Shown piece by piece: positions 1 to 8,886 of a stretch of 64,000 bases of DNA. This DNA is from Anaerolineae bacterium (GTDB taxonomy: Bacteria > Chloroflexota > Anaerolineae > Anaerolineales > Villigracilaceae). Numbering within the stretch: position 1 is the stretch's first letter; the number at the start of each line of letters is the position of its first letter. The notes under the pieces are model-generated. The model made no database searches and was not told where the DNA came from. It saw only the letters and a list, made by a program, of their open reading frames with translations. The stretch covers positions 1 through 64,000 of the forward strand of contig QEXW01000075.1 in NCBI GenBank assembly GCA_003130845.1. Reading direction: 5' to 3'. The position numbers and the translations under genes were made by a program.

Positions 1-958
1 ACCCACCGAAGCCCCCAAGCCCACCGAAGCCCCCAAACCGACGGAAGCCCCTACCCCCACGGAGGTGCCGCCGACCCCCGTGCCGCAACTGGGAACGCCG
101 GAAAACCCCCTGATTATGGCGCTCGCGCCTTCGGCGACCACCCAGGAACTGCAAACTGGCGGTGAGGCGATTGCTGCGAAATTGAGCGAGATGACCGGCC
201 TGACCATCAAGACGGTTGTCCCGACCAACTATGCCGCGATGATTGAAGCCATGGGCGCTGGGCAGGCGCACATTGGCTGGCTGGCTCCCACACAATACGT
301 TGTGGCACATGGCAAGGGCTATGCGGATGTGGCGTTGGCGACCATCCGTAACGGTTCAGACCACTACGGCTTCCAATTTGTTGCCAATGCCGAAGCGGGC
401 TTCACCTCCTACTACGATGTCGCCACCGGCAAATCTACTGCTGATGCTGCCACTGCCCTAGCGCAGTTTGCGGATAAGAAACCCTGCTGGACCGACCCGC
501 TCTCTTCGTCTGGCTATGTATTGCCCTTTGGCCTGCTCAAATCGCTCAACATCAAGACCAAGGCCGGCGCCTGGGTTCAGGGACATCCGACTGTTATCAA
601 GTCCATCTACCTTAGCCCGAAGGGCGAAATTTGCGATTTCGGGGCAACGTTTGTAGATGCTCGTGCCAATGTCGCCAAAGACTTCCCCGATGTGAATGAC
701 AAAGTTGTCATCATCTGGGTTTCTGAGCCTTTCATCCCGAACGACAATGTCTCTTTTGCCAGCAGCGTGCCGGCTGACATTCGCGAAAAACTCAGCAAGG
801 CTTTGCTTGACCTGGCTGCGACCGAAGAAGGGCTGACCCTGTTGAAAAATGGTGGTTATAGCATCCAAGGCTTGAAGGCTGTGGACGATACCTTCTACGA
901 CGAGTATCGTGTGTACCTCGAAGCCTCCGGCATTGACCCCACCACGCTCTTTAAGTAA
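1..958 (+). CDS. phnD: PhnD-type phosphonate/phosphate ABC transporter substrate-binding protein (5' partial)
   Basis: The gene is cut by the left edge; the frame is open from base 2. The visible part begins with a Pro/Thr/Glu-rich tandem linker (repeats of PTEAPK), typical of the spacer after the lipid anchor in Chloroflexota lipoproteins. A periplasmic binding fold follows, with the PhnD-like stretches GWLAPTQYVVAHG and TDPLSSSGYVLPFG. A GTG at 65 could be mistaken for the start, but the repeat linker runs through it, so the true start lies outside the window. It should deliver a phosphonate, phosphite or phosphate-like oxyanion to the permeases encoded downstream. The ligand cannot be told from sequence. 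The order binding protein, ATPase, two permeases supports the call. Confidence 0.85.
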   Translation, partial: PTEAPKPTEAPKPTEAPTPTEVPPTPVPQLGTPENPLIMALAPSATTQELQTGGEAIAAKLSEMTGLTIKTVVPTNYAAMIEAMGAGQAHIGWLAPTQYVVAHGKGYADVALATIRNGSDHYGFQFVANAEAGFTSYYDVATGKSTADAATALAQFADKKPCWTDPLSSSGYVLPFGLLKSLNIKTKAGAWVQGHPTVIKSIYLSPKGEICDFGATFVDARANVAKDFPDVNDKVVIIWVSEPFIPNDNVSFASSVPADIREKLSKALLDLAATEEGLTLLKNGGYSIQGLKAVDDTFYDEYRVYLEASGIDPTTLFK

Positions 959-972
959 ACGTTTCCCCATCG

Positions 973-1005
973 AGAGGGAGGACAGTCTGTCCTCCCTCTT
1001 TTTTG
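973..1005 (+). terminator. intrinsic terminator between phnD and phnC
   Basis: A perfect 12-bp stem (973-984 with 988-999, three-base loop) is followed by a run of T. It lies 15 bases after the phnD stop and before phnC, so it probably lets the binding protein be made in excess over ATPase and permeases by partial termination. Confidence 0.8.
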
Positions 1006-1047
1006 CCTTGTTTCAGGCTTGTTTCGTAACCGACGCGTGAGGTTGTC

Positions 1048-1809
1048 ATGCTGAGAATCCAAAACGTTTCTAAAACGTATCCTAACGGCACCCAGGCACT
1101 TAAAAACGTTTCTTTTGATGTGGCGGATGGTGAATTTTTGGTTATCATCGGCCTCTCTGGTTCTGGAAAATCTACGCTACTGCGATGTATTAACCGATTA
1201 ATTGAACCTACCGAGGGCAAAATTATTTGGGATGATGTGGACATCACTGCCGCTTCACCTGCGGAATTGCGCAAGATTCGCCGCACGATTGGGATGGTCT
1301 TCCAACAATTCAATTTGGTCAAGCGTTCAAGTGTGCTGACGAATGTTCTCTCTGGTCGGCTTGGATATGCCAATCCCTGGACGAGTTTGCTGGGCATTTG
1401 GCCGCAAGAAGACATTGCACAGGCGATGCAGGCCTTAGAACGGGTTGGGATTGCGGAAAAGGCCCACAGCCGCGCCGATGCACTTTCGGGTGGTCAGCAG
1501 CAACGGGTAGGGATTGCCCGCGCGTTGATGCAAAACCCCAAATTGATACTCGCCGATGAACCCGTTGCTAGCTTAGACCCGGTGCTTTCGCACTCCATCT
1601 TGCAGTATCTTGAGCAATTGAATAAAGAAGGGATTACGGTGATTTGCTCTTTGCACTTTTTGGACCTGGTTCATCGTTACGCTACCCGCGTGGTTGCGCT
1701 AAAGGATGGCGTGAAGGTCTTTGAGGGTTCGGCCAAAGAGATTGACCGCGCCAAGTTCAAAGAAATCTATGGCGAAGAGGCGCAAGAGGTGCGCGCGGCT
1801 TCGCTATAA
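1048..1809 (+). CDS. phnC: phosphonate ABC transporter ATP-binding protein
   Basis: This is a 253-residue cytoplasmic ATPase that powers uptake through the two PhnE permeases. It shows Walker A GLSGSGKST (35-43), the Q-loop FQQ (85-87), signature LSGGQQQR (146-153), Walker B LILADEP (166-172) and the switch histidine near 203. Length and the opening MLRIQNVSKTYPNG match the PhnC family. No phosphonate-degrading genes are seen in the window, so the transported oxyanion is not fixed by context. Start is the ATG at 1048. Confidence 0.92.
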   Translation: MLRIQNVSKTYPNGTQALKNVSFDVADGEFLVIIGLSGSGKSTLLRCINRLIEPTEGKIIWDDVDITAASPAELRKIRRTIGMVFQQFNLVKRSSVLTNVLSGRLGYANPWTSLLGIWPQEDIAQAMQALERVGIAEKAHSRADALSGGQQQRVGIARALMQNPKLILADEPVASLDPVLSHSILQYLEQLNKEGITVICSLHFLDLVHRYATRVVALKDGVKVFEGSAKEIDRAKFKEIYGEEAQEVRAASL

Positions 1810-1819
1810 GGGTGAGAAT

Positions 1820-3187
1820 ATGTCCAAGCAAATGAGCAATGTGGTGATGTCGGCGTTTGTACCAGGGCTGGGACAATTCTTGCTTGGGGAACGGTATCGT
1901 GGACTGGGGATTTTTCTCGGCTTTCTGGCGATTGTGGCAACGACCCTTTGGTACGGTCAGCCGTTATGGTATCTTTTTCCTTTTTTGATTTGGGCGTGGA
2001 ATTTGTGGGATGTCTTTGGCCTTGCCGCAGGGCAAAAACACTCCGTCTTACTGCCGTTGGCGTTTGGACTGGCTGCTGCGTATGGCATTGGCTGGCAGGT
2101 CGTTGAAATTGATTTTAGCCGCGCCAAGGTAGAGCGTGCTGTGGCCATTTTGCGCCCGATGCTGCAACCTGATTTCATCCAACCGCGCCGTGAGCTTAAT
2201 CAAATGTGGGTGCCGGTCGAAGTCCCCTGTTCTAGTCAGCCGCCCGCTGCGCGCCGTGAAGATGCCGGGCGTGTGGCTACCGTCACGCCCGATTGTGGGC
2301 CGGTGGGGGAAACACTTCTTGTGAAAGTCACTGGTTTGTGGCCCAAGACCGAAACGAACATCTTCTGGCAAAATCCAATTGGCAACCCTTTGATGCTCGG
2401 CGAAGGCGAAATTAGAATGTTGACGCAGATGACGGACGAAGAGGGCGCTCTCACCACGGTGATTCGTGTCCCAACGACGGCGCTGGTGGCCGCCCCTGAC
2501 CCGACCCTGCCGCAGTTTCACCGCGTCTATTTCGAGCAGGCGCGCCCTATCGGCGGGTATGAACTCTCGTTCATTGGGAACGAAGTGTTGAAAGGCGCGT
2601 TAGCAACGGTTTCGATGGCGCTGATGGCGACCGGCCTGGCGGTGTTGTTTGCTGTGCCGCTCTCGTTCTTGGCAGCGCGTAATTTGATGAGCGGCAATCC
2701 GGTGACGTATGCCATTTACTTGGTTGTTCGCACGCTGTTGAATATCCTGCGTTCGATTGAATCACTGATTATTGCCATTGTGTTTGTTGTGATTGTGGGG
2801 TTAGGACCGTTTGCGGGTATGTTGGCGCTGGCTTTGCATTCGATTGCTGCGCTGGGAAAACTGTATTCGGAAGTGATTGAAGGGATTGACCCTGGCCCCA
2901 TCGAGGCCATCCGCGCTACCGGTGCGAACTGGCTGCAGGTGGTGCGTTACGCCGTTATTCCGCAAATCATCCCACCGTTCACAGCCTTCACCATTTATCG
3001 CTGGGACATTAACGTTCGTTCGGCCACAGTCATCGGGCTGGTGGGGGGCGGCGGCATTGGCTTCTTACTCATCGAACTGATTCGCGTCAACAATATGCGC
3101 GGCGTGAGCGCGGTCTTCATCGCGATTGCCGTCATCGTCATCGTTCTGGATTACATCAGCGCAAAACTGCGCGAAAGGCTGGTGTGA
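1820..3187 (+). CDS. phnE: PhnE-like ABC permease with N-terminal TM2-like segment and extra periplasmic domain
   Basis: This 455-residue protein is far longer than the usual 260-300-residue PhnE. Residues about 1-65 hold a membrane segment with the PGLGQ...GERYRGLGIFL pattern of TM2-like proteins, followed by another hydrophobic helix. Residues about 110-255 form a hydrophilic, probably extracytoplasmic beta-rich domain (DCGPVGETLLVKVTG). The permease core follows (about 260-455), with the EAA loop starting at E362 (EAIRATGA) and GLVGGGGIGFLL. The ATG at 1820, after GGTGAGAAT, is preferred over an in-frame codon at 1721 inside phnC. It sits 10 bases after phnC and one base before the next permease. 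The pair probably forms a heterodimer. Confidence 0.85.
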   Translation: MSKQMSNVVMSAFVPGLGQFLLGERYRGLGIFLGFLAIVATTLWYGQPLWYLFPFLIWAWNLWDVFGLAAGQKHSVLLPLAFGLAAAYGIGWQVVEIDFSRAKVERAVAILRPMLQPDFIQPRRELNQMWVPVEVPCSSQPPAARREDAGRVATVTPDCGPVGETLLVKVTGLWPKTETNIFWQNPIGNPLMLGEGEIRMLTQMTDEEGALTTVIRVPTTALVAAPDPTLPQFHRVYFEQARPIGGYELSFIGNEVLKGALATVSMALMATGLAVLFAVPLSFLAARNLMSGNPVTYAIYLVVRTLLNILRSIESLIIAIVFVVIVGLGPFAGMLALALHSIAALGKLYSEVIEGIDPGPIEAIRATGANWLQVVRYAVIPQIIPPFTAFTIYRWDINVRSATVIGLVGGGGIGFLLIELIRVNNMRGVSAVFIAIAVIVIVLDYISAKLRERLV

Positions 3188-3188
3188 G

Positions 3189-4322
3189 ATGCCCCTTCCG
3201 CGTCTGCTCCGTAACACGCTCATCACGGCGCTGGTGATTGCGGCCTTCGTCATCTCCTACCGCGTCACGGAAGCCGACTTCCCGCGCCTGTTTCGTGACC
3301 TGCCCAAAGGCCGCGAGCTGCTGACCGCTTTCCTGACGCCGGACGTTTTCACCCGTGACCTGGAAACGCGCACCGTTTCCATCGTCTTCCCTGTGCCTTG
3401 CGGCTCGGCCTCCGTAGAAGAAGTCTTCCCCGCCGAAGGGCCGCGCTTGGTTCCCAGCGTCAACTGCGCCGCTCCGCTGGAGAAATTTACCCTGCAAGGG
3501 TTCGACCTGCAGCCGAACTCCGAAGTGGTCATCCGTTGGCGTTTGCCGGATGAACGCACCATGACCGCTATCCGCACGCAGACCGATGCCAATGGTTATT
3601 TCAGCCAGGAAGTCCAGGCGCGCCCGATTCAGGCCAGCGTCAATGGCGTGGCCAGCCGCTTGGAAGTGGATACCCTAACGCCGGTGGGCGGGCTGAAACC
3701 CAGCCAGGCGCTAAAAGACGTGCTGGACAACATGTTCGTTACGATTTTCATGGCCTTGCTTTCCACCACGCTGGCAACACTCATCGCCGCGCCCCTCAGT
3801 TTTCTGGCCGCCAGCAACATCACCCGCAAAGGCTGTTTCGGCACGGGCGTTTACTACCTTTTCCGCTCGTTCTTTAACCTGATGCGCTCCTACGACCCGC
3901 TGGTGATGGCAACCGTGTTCGGCTTCTGGCTGAGCTTTGGGCCGTTTCCCGGCTTCCTGGCGCTGACGGTGGTGACGATTGCCTCGCTGGGCAAACTGTT
4001 TTCTGAAGCGGTGGAGAACATTGACCCCGGCCCGGTCGAAGCGCTTCAAGCCACAGGCGCGCCGCCCCTGCACACCGTGCGCTACGCTGTCGTTCCCCAA
4101 ATCGTGCCGGATTTTGTCTCGTACATTATCTACCACTGGGACATCAACGTCCGCATTTCCACCATCATCGGGTTTGTAGGCGGCGGCGGAATTGGCTATT
4201 ACCTTAACCTGAGCATCAACGATTTCAAGTGGAATCAGGCCGGAACAGCCATCTGGGCGATTGTCATTGTGGTCTGGGCGATGGATTTCCTGAGCGCCGA
4301 GGTGCGTAAACGCCTGACCTGA
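3189..4322 (+). CDS. phnE: PhnE-like ABC permease, second subunit, with embedded periplasmic domain
   Basis: This 377-residue permease is a paralogue of the preceding one. After one N-terminal helix (about 7-24) comes a soluble domain of roughly 130 residues with a likely extracytoplasmic beta fold (for example FTLQGFDLQPNSEVVIRW). The membrane core has the EAA loop starting at E284 (EALQATGAPPLHTVRYA) and GFVGGGGIGYYL. It lacks the TM2-like front of its partner. The start at 3189 lies directly after the upstream stop, so translation is probably coupled; an in-frame start at 3126 lies inside the upstream gene and is rejected. Confidence 0.85.
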   Translation: MPLPRLLRNTLITALVIAAFVISYRVTEADFPRLFRDLPKGRELLTAFLTPDVFTRDLETRTVSIVFPVPCGSASVEEVFPAEGPRLVPSVNCAAPLEKFTLQGFDLQPNSEVVIRWRLPDERTMTAIRTQTDANGYFSQEVQARPIQASVNGVASRLEVDTLTPVGGLKPSQALKDVLDNMFVTIFMALLSTTLATLIAAPLSFLAASNITRKGCFGTGVYYLFRSFFNLMRSYDPLVMATVFGFWLSFGPFPGFLALTVVTIASLGKLFSEAVENIDPGPVEALQATGAPPLHTVRYAVVPQIVPDFVSYIIYHWDINVRISTIIGFVGGGGIGYYLNLSINDFKWNQAGTAIWAIVIVVWAMDFLSAEVRKRLT

Positions 4323-4353
4323 CGTTTGACCTGCAAAAACTATGCGTTTGCTT

Positions 4354-4381
4354 AACGCCGGAGCAATCCGGCGTTCTTTTT
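4354..4381 (+). terminator. intrinsic terminator of the phn operon
   Basis: AACGCCGG (4354-4361) pairs with CCGGCGTT (4368-4375) around a six-base loop, followed by CTTTTT. It closes the transporter operon. Confidence 0.8.
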
Positions 4382-4383
4382 GG

Positions 4384-4389
4384 TACAAT
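4384..4389 (+). promoter_or_regulatory. -10 box directly upstream of the SanA-like gene
   Basis: TACAAT lies only seven bases before the ATG at 4397, so the transcript would have almost no leader. No clear -35 is visible because the region is filled by the terminator. Confidence 0.4.
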
Positions 4390-4396
4390 CGCGCCG

Positions 4397-5059
4397 ATGC
4401 TCAAAAAACTGTTCAAAACCTTTGCGCGCTTGGTGTTTTACCTGATGGTGGCTGGAATTGCGCTGCTCACCCTGCCGCGCCTGTTTGTGGGGTTGTTTGG
4501 CTGGGCGCACACCTACGCCGAATCCGAAATCCCGCCCCGCCCGGTGGTCATCGTCTTTGGGGCTGGCCTGACGCGCAGCGGCGAGGCAACCCCTGTGTTG
4601 CGTGACCGTATCCAAACCGCAGCGCGATTGTACTTTGCCGGCAAAGCCCAAAAACTGCTGATGACGGGGGATAACAGCACCATCCACTACAACGAGCCCG
4701 AAGCCATGCGCCGCTATGCTCTTTCGCTTGGCGTGCCGGCAGATGACATCGTCCTGGATTATGCCGGCCGCCGCACCTACGACTCGTGCTATCGGGCGCG
4801 TGCCATTTTCGGCGTGCGCCAGGCCATCCTGGTCACCCAGGATTTTCACCTGCCGCGTGCGTTGTATCTATGCAACATGCTCGGTGTGGATGGAGTGGGG
4901 GTGGTTGCCGATAATTTCCGCTATCGGCGCATGTCTTTACTCTTTTGGAATGTTCGTGAATTGGCTGCCACGCTTACTGCTTTAATAGATGTCCACTTTA
5001 CCCGTCCCTTGCCCATCTTGGGTGAGCCAGAGCCGATTTTTTCTCCTCAAGCGCACTAA
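4397..5059 (+). CDS. SanA/YdcF-like (DUF218) membrane-anchored protein
   Basis: This 220-residue protein has one N-terminal membrane helix (about 10-34) and a DUF218 domain (about 48-190). The family signature is VVIVFGAGLTRSGEATPVLRDRI, followed by LMTGDN, EPEAMRRYA and TQDFHLPRAL. Proteins of this type (SanA, ElyC, YdcF) act at the cell envelope; SanA mutants in E. coli become vancomycin-sensitive, but the chemistry is not settled. The domain probably faces outward. It stands alone between the phn terminator and the rhamnosidase gene. Confidence 0.8.
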   Translation: MLKKLFKTFARLVFYLMVAGIALLTLPRLFVGLFGWAHTYAESEIPPRPVVIVFGAGLTRSGEATPVLRDRIQTAARLYFAGKAQKLLMTGDNSTIHYNEPEAMRRYALSLGVPADDIVLDYAGRRTYDSCYRARAIFGVRQAILVTQDFHLPRALYLCNMLGVDGVGVVADNFRYRRMSLLFWNVRELAATLTALIDVHFTRPLPILGEPEPIFSPQAH

Positions 5060-5121
5060 AACATGCACAGAAAATTTGTATTTTGGTCTTTCGGATTGAA
5101 ACCATTAGAAAAGGACCTCCC

Positions 5122-7713
5122 ATGCACCTCGCCCACCTGCGCTGTGAATATGCCGAGCATCCCCTCGGCATAGACCTGCCCCGCCCGCGTTTCTCGTGGC
5201 AATTGCAATCTGACCGCCAAGGCGCGCGCCAAACTGCTTACCAGATTGTGACCGAGAGCGACGGCGAAACGCTTTGGGATAGCGGCAAAGTCGAATCGGA
5301 CCAATCGCACCTGGTGGAATACGCCGGGCCGCCCCTGCGCTCCGCTCAGCGCATCGCAGGGCGCGTTCGCGTTTGGGATGAAAATGACCAGCCAACCGAT
5401 TGGAGCCAGGCCGCCTGGTTTGAGATGGGTCTGCTCGACCCGGCCGACTGGCGCGCCACGTGGATTGGCTCCTTCCTGGTTGGTTCGGCGCGCGCCAGCG
5501 TCCCCGTGCCTTATCTGCGCAAAACCTTCCGCCTGGAAAAAGCGCCCGTCCGCGCCCGGCTCTACGTCACCGCGCTGGGGCTGTATGAAGCCTGGATGAA
5601 CGGCCAGCGGGTGGGCGACGCCGTGCTGACCCCCGGCTGGACCGATTACCGCATCCGCGTCCGTTACCAGACCTATGACGTGACCGACCTGCTCCGCCCC
5701 GGCGAAAACGTCCTGGGCGCGGTCCTCGGCGATGGCTGGTACTGTGGACACGTCGAATGGCGCGACCGGCAACTGTACGGCGACCGCCCCAAACTGCTGG
5801 CGCAACTGGTCATCACCGATGCGGACAAAAACGAAACCGTCATCGTCTCCGATTCTTCCTGGAAACACAACTTCGGCCCGCTGACCGAAGCCGACCTGCT
5901 CAACGGCGAACACTACGACGCGCGGCGCGAGTTCCCCGGCTGGGATACGCCCGGTTTTGATGATTCGGCTTGGTTCCCGGTTCAAACCTTCCCTCACCCC
6001 GCAGGGCTGCGCCTGGTGGCCCAGAACGGGCCGCTCGTCAAGGTGCATGAGCATCTCACGCCAATCGCCATGCGCGAAATCCGTGAATGGTCGGGCAGCC
6101 GCTATATCTTTGACCTCGGGCAGAACATGACCGGCGTTGTGCGTATCCGCTTACGCGGCGCGGCAGGCGCGACTGTGCGAATCCGCTATGCCGAAATGCT
6201 CAACCCGGATGGCACGCTCTACACCGCCAACCTGCGCACTGCGCGCGCCACCGATTATTACACCTGTAAGGGCGAAGGCGAAGAGACCTGGATGCCGCGC
6301 TTCACCTTTCACGGCTTCCGCTATGTAGAACTGGTCGGCCCCATCGAGCCGCCGACAGTCGAGTCCGTCACCGGCCTGGTCTGGCATTCCGAAAACCCCA
6401 TCACCGGCGATTTCACCTGCTCGGACCCGCTCATCAACCAACTGCATCGCAACATTTTATGGGGCTGGAAAGGCAACACGGTAGATGTGCCCACCGATTG
6501 CCCGCAGCGCGATGAACGCATGGGCTGGACCGGCGACGCGCAGGTGTTTTGCCGCACGGCCAACTTCCTAACGCAATCCGCTGCGTTTTGGGCCAAATGG
6601 CTGCAAGATTTGGAAGACGCACAAGCCGAGGATGGCAGCATCCCTCCCACCGCGCCCAGCACCAACGCCATCCGCACCGGCGATGGCGGCCCGGCCTGGG
6701 CCGACGCCGCCGTCATCGTCCCCTGGAACACCTACCTGGCCTATGGCGACCGGCGTATTCTGGCCGAGCGCTACCGCATGATGAAGCGCTTTGTCGATTC
6801 GCTCACCGCCAACGCTGTCGATGACATCCGCGTTCATCCGGCGTATGTCCCTTGGGGCGGCTTTGGCGATTGGCTGGCGCTTGATGGTTCGGGTAAGTTG
6901 GATGGCGGCACGCCCAAAGACCTGATTGGCACGGCTTTCTACGCTTACAGCGCGCGCCTGCTTGCGCAGATTGCTGAAGCGCTGGGCTACGCCGAAGACT
7001 CCGCCGCTTACGCCGCCCTCTCGGAGCGTGTCCGCGTTGCCTTCCAGCGCCGCTACGTCACGCCGGATGGCTTCGTGAGCGGCAACACCCAAACCTCTTA
7101 CGTCCTGGCGTTAGCCTTCGACCTGCTGCCCGAAAACGCCATCCCGACTGCGCTCGACTGGCTGAAACGGGACATCCTGCAGCGCGATACCCACCTCAGC
7201 ACCGGCTTTGTGGGGACTTCGTACCTGCCGTTTGTTCTCTCCCGCTATGGCCTGACCGACTTGGCCTATGCCTTGCTCTTTCAAAAGACCTGGCCTTCCT
7301 GGCTGTATGCTGTCACGCAAGGCGCAACCACCATCTGGGAGCGCTGGGACGGCTGGACGCACGACAAGGGCTTTCAGGACCCCGGTATGAACTCGTTCAA
7401 CCACTACGCCTACGGCGCAATTGGCGACTGGCTATACCGCGTTGTTGCTGGCATTGACACCGACCCGCGCCAACCCGGCTACAAGCACATCCTGCTCCAT
7501 CCGCACCCCGGCCCCGGCCTGACGCACGTCCGCGCCGCACTGCAATCGCCCTATGGACTCATCGTCAGCGCATGGCGCATCGAAAACGGACGCTTCGAAT
7601 GGGACGTGACCATCCCGCCCAACGCCCACGCCACGCTCACTCTGCCCGGCAGTGGCGAAAGGCATGAACTCGTGGCCGGGACGTATCACTTCTCCGAGCC
7701 ATACAATCCTTGA
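5122..7713 (+). CDS. alpha-L-rhamnosidase, glycoside hydrolase family 78
   Basis: This 863-residue enzyme should release terminal alpha-L-rhamnose from pectic polysaccharides or plant glycosides. The N-terminus (LRCEYAEHPLGIDLPRPRFSWQL) is the usual start of bacterial GH78 enzymes. Beta-sandwich domains follow (about 20-400), then the (alpha/alpha)6 barrel with the conserved stretch DCPQRDERMGWTGD at 459-472, which carries acidic catalytic residues, and a C-terminal beta domain. No signal peptide is seen, so it probably works inside the cell on imported oligosaccharides. The ATG at 5122 has AAGGACC just upstream and is chosen over an in-frame codon at 5083. Confidence 0.9.
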   Translation: MHLAHLRCEYAEHPLGIDLPRPRFSWQLQSDRQGARQTAYQIVTESDGETLWDSGKVESDQSHLVEYAGPPLRSAQRIAGRVRVWDENDQPTDWSQAAWFEMGLLDPADWRATWIGSFLVGSARASVPVPYLRKTFRLEKAPVRARLYVTALGLYEAWMNGQRVGDAVLTPGWTDYRIRVRYQTYDVTDLLRPGENVLGAVLGDGWYCGHVEWRDRQLYGDRPKLLAQLVITDADKNETVIVSDSSWKHNFGPLTEADLLNGEHYDARREFPGWDTPGFDDSAWFPVQTFPHPAGLRLVAQNGPLVKVHEHLTPIAMREIREWSGSRYIFDLGQNMTGVVRIRLRGAAGATVRIRYAEMLNPDGTLYTANLRTARATDYYTCKGEGEETWMPRFTFHGFRYVELVGPIEPPTVESVTGLVWHSENPITGDFTCSDPLINQLHRNILWGWKGNTVDVPTDCPQRDERMGWTGDAQVFCRTANFLTQSAAFWAKWLQDLEDAQAEDGSIPPTAPSTNAIRTGDGGPAWADAAVIVPWNTYLAYGDRRILAERYRMMKRFVDSLTANAVDDIRVHPAYVPWGGFGDWLALDGSGKLDGGTPKDLIGTAFYAYSARLLAQIAEALGYAEDSAAYAALSERVRVAFQRRYVTPDGFVSGNTQTSYVLALAFDLLPENAIPTALDWLKRDILQRDTHLSTGFVGTSYLPFVLSRYGLTDLAYALLFQKTWPSWLYAVTQGATTIWERWDGWTHDKGFQDPGMNSFNHYAYGAIGDWLYRVVAGIDTDPRQPGYKHILLHPHPGPGLTHVRAALQSPYGLIVSAWRIENGRFEWDVTIPPNAHATLTLPGSGERHELVAGTYHFSEPYNP

Positions 7714-7719
7714 GAAAAC

Positions 7720-7749
7720 GGAGTCCAAAGTCGGCAGGCTTTGGACTCC
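7720..7749. repeat. perfect inverted repeat between rhamnosidase and epimerase genes
   Basis: GGAGTCCAAAG (7720-7730) and CTTTGGACTCC (7739-7749) form an 11-bp stem with an eight-base loop. There is no T run, so it may be an RNA processing or stability hairpin rather than a terminator. It ends 18 bases before the epimerase start. Confidence 0.6.
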
Positions 7750-7767
7750 ATCGTTTACGGAGACCCT

Positions 7768-8775
7768 ATGACCAAGGTTCTTCTCATCGGCGGCCCCGGC
7801 AACATCTCGCGCGGTACGCTGGATTATTTGCTGGAACGCGGCTATGACCTGGCGGTGTACACCCGCGGCGCGGCGGCCAAACAACAAACCTATCCCGATG
7901 TTGCGTTCTACGAAGGCGACCGCCGCGACGCTGAAGCGCTTCGGCGCGCCTTCGTGGATTTCCGCGCCGAACTGGTGATAGATACCATCTGCTTTGAGTT
8001 GGCGGAAGCCAAAGCGCTCTATGAAATCCTGCGCGGCAGAATCCGTCACCTGCTCTTCCTCAGCACGGTGGATGTGTACGGCTACCCGCTTGCCCGCATT
8101 CCCTTCCGCGAAAGCGACGCATTTCGCCCGGCAATCGGCGAGTACGCCCAAAAGAAACGCGCCATTGAACTTTTTTACGAGGACAAGTGGCACAAGGAAG
8201 GTTTCCCTGTGACGATTGGCAGGCCTTCGCTTTCGATTGGGCCGGATTTCTGCCCCATGCTGTTTCGGGATTGGGGCTTGCGCACCGTGCCGAAGATGAA
8301 AGCCAACCTGCCGATTCTCGTCCCCGGCGATGGCAACGGTCTCATGCACGTTGGCTGGGGCTATGACGTGGGGCGCATGGCCGGGCGCATCATCGGGGAT
8401 GAAAAAGCCCCCGGAAAGGGCTACACCCTCAGCGCCGAAACCTGCCTGACGCGCGATGAATACCTCTCGCTCTTCACCGAAGCGCTGGGCGTGAACCCGG
8501 AGCGGGTTTACATCCCGCCGGAATACATCGAACGCTTCCCCGGCGTGCAAGCCATGGGGACGATTTACCACCTCTACCGCGTCAACATGGCCTTTTCGCT
8601 GGAAGCCTTCCAAAAAGATTTCCCCGATTACCGCTGGCTGCCCCTGCGCCAGGGCGTGGAGGAGTTCATCACGGTCAACGAGCAGCGCGGCGCCTTCCCC
8701 TCGCCCGAGGTCGAAATTCTCGAAGACCACCTGATTCGCGCCTGGCAAGCGCATCTAATCAACTGGCCAGATTAA
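7768..8775 (+). CDS. NAD-dependent epimerase/dehydratase (extended SDR family)
   Basis: This 335-residue cytoplasmic protein has an N-terminal Rossmann motif (LLIGGPGNISRGTLDYLL, about 5-22), the segment LFLSTVDVYGYP and a YAQKK motif fitting the SDR Tyr/Lys pair. The pattern resembles CSP41-like or sugar-nucleotide epimerases, but the substrate is not evident. The ATG at 7768, eight bases after an ACGGAG ribosome site, is preferred to 7741. It lies 54 bases after the rhamnosidase gene, so a role in deoxysugar handling is possible but only inferred. Confidence 0.75.
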   Translation: MTKVLLIGGPGNISRGTLDYLLERGYDLAVYTRGAAAKQQTYPDVAFYEGDRRDAEALRRAFVDFRAELVIDTICFELAEAKALYEILRGRIRHLLFLSTVDVYGYPLARIPFRESDAFRPAIGEYAQKKRAIELFYEDKWHKEGFPVTIGRPSLSIGPDFCPMLFRDWGLRTVPKMKANLPILVPGDGNGLMHVGWGYDVGRMAGRIIGDEKAPGKGYTLSAETCLTRDEYLSLFTEALGVNPERVYIPPEYIERFPGVQAMGTIYHLYRVNMAFSLEAFQKDFPDYRWLPLRQGVEEFITVNEQRGAFPSPEVEILEDHLIRAWQAHLINWPD

Positions 8776-8782
8776 GCCTTTG

Positions 8783-8796
8783 AAGAACTAGTTCTT
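8783..8796. promoter_or_regulatory. palindromic operator-like site upstream of first Nramp-like gene
   Basis: AAGAACTAGTTCTT is a perfect 14-bp palindrome 51 bases upstream of the -35 box. Thirteen bases of it recur at 13952-13964 upstream of the second Nramp-like gene. Confidence 0.6.
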
Positions 8797-8847
8797 TTCC
8801 TGGGATTTTCATTCTAAAATCATTCGTCTTTTCCCCTCGCCGAGGAA

Positions 8848-8877
8848 TTGGAATGTGGAATAAAAGCTTGTTACGAT
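8848..8877 (+). promoter_or_regulatory. predicted promoter of first Nramp-like gene
   Basis: -35 TTGGAA (8848-8853), 18-base spacer, -10 TACGAT (8872-8877). A CCCCTCGCCG block lies just upstream. The second Nramp-like gene has the same -35, a matching C-rich block and a 17-base spacer. Confidence 0.6.
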
Positions 8878-8886
8878 AGGTCAACG

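Noticed and set aside
7432-8754. Antisense frame of 440 codons over the epimerase gene
   Set aside because: It mirrors a gene with clear Rossmann features, and its composition is that of a complementary-strand artefact.
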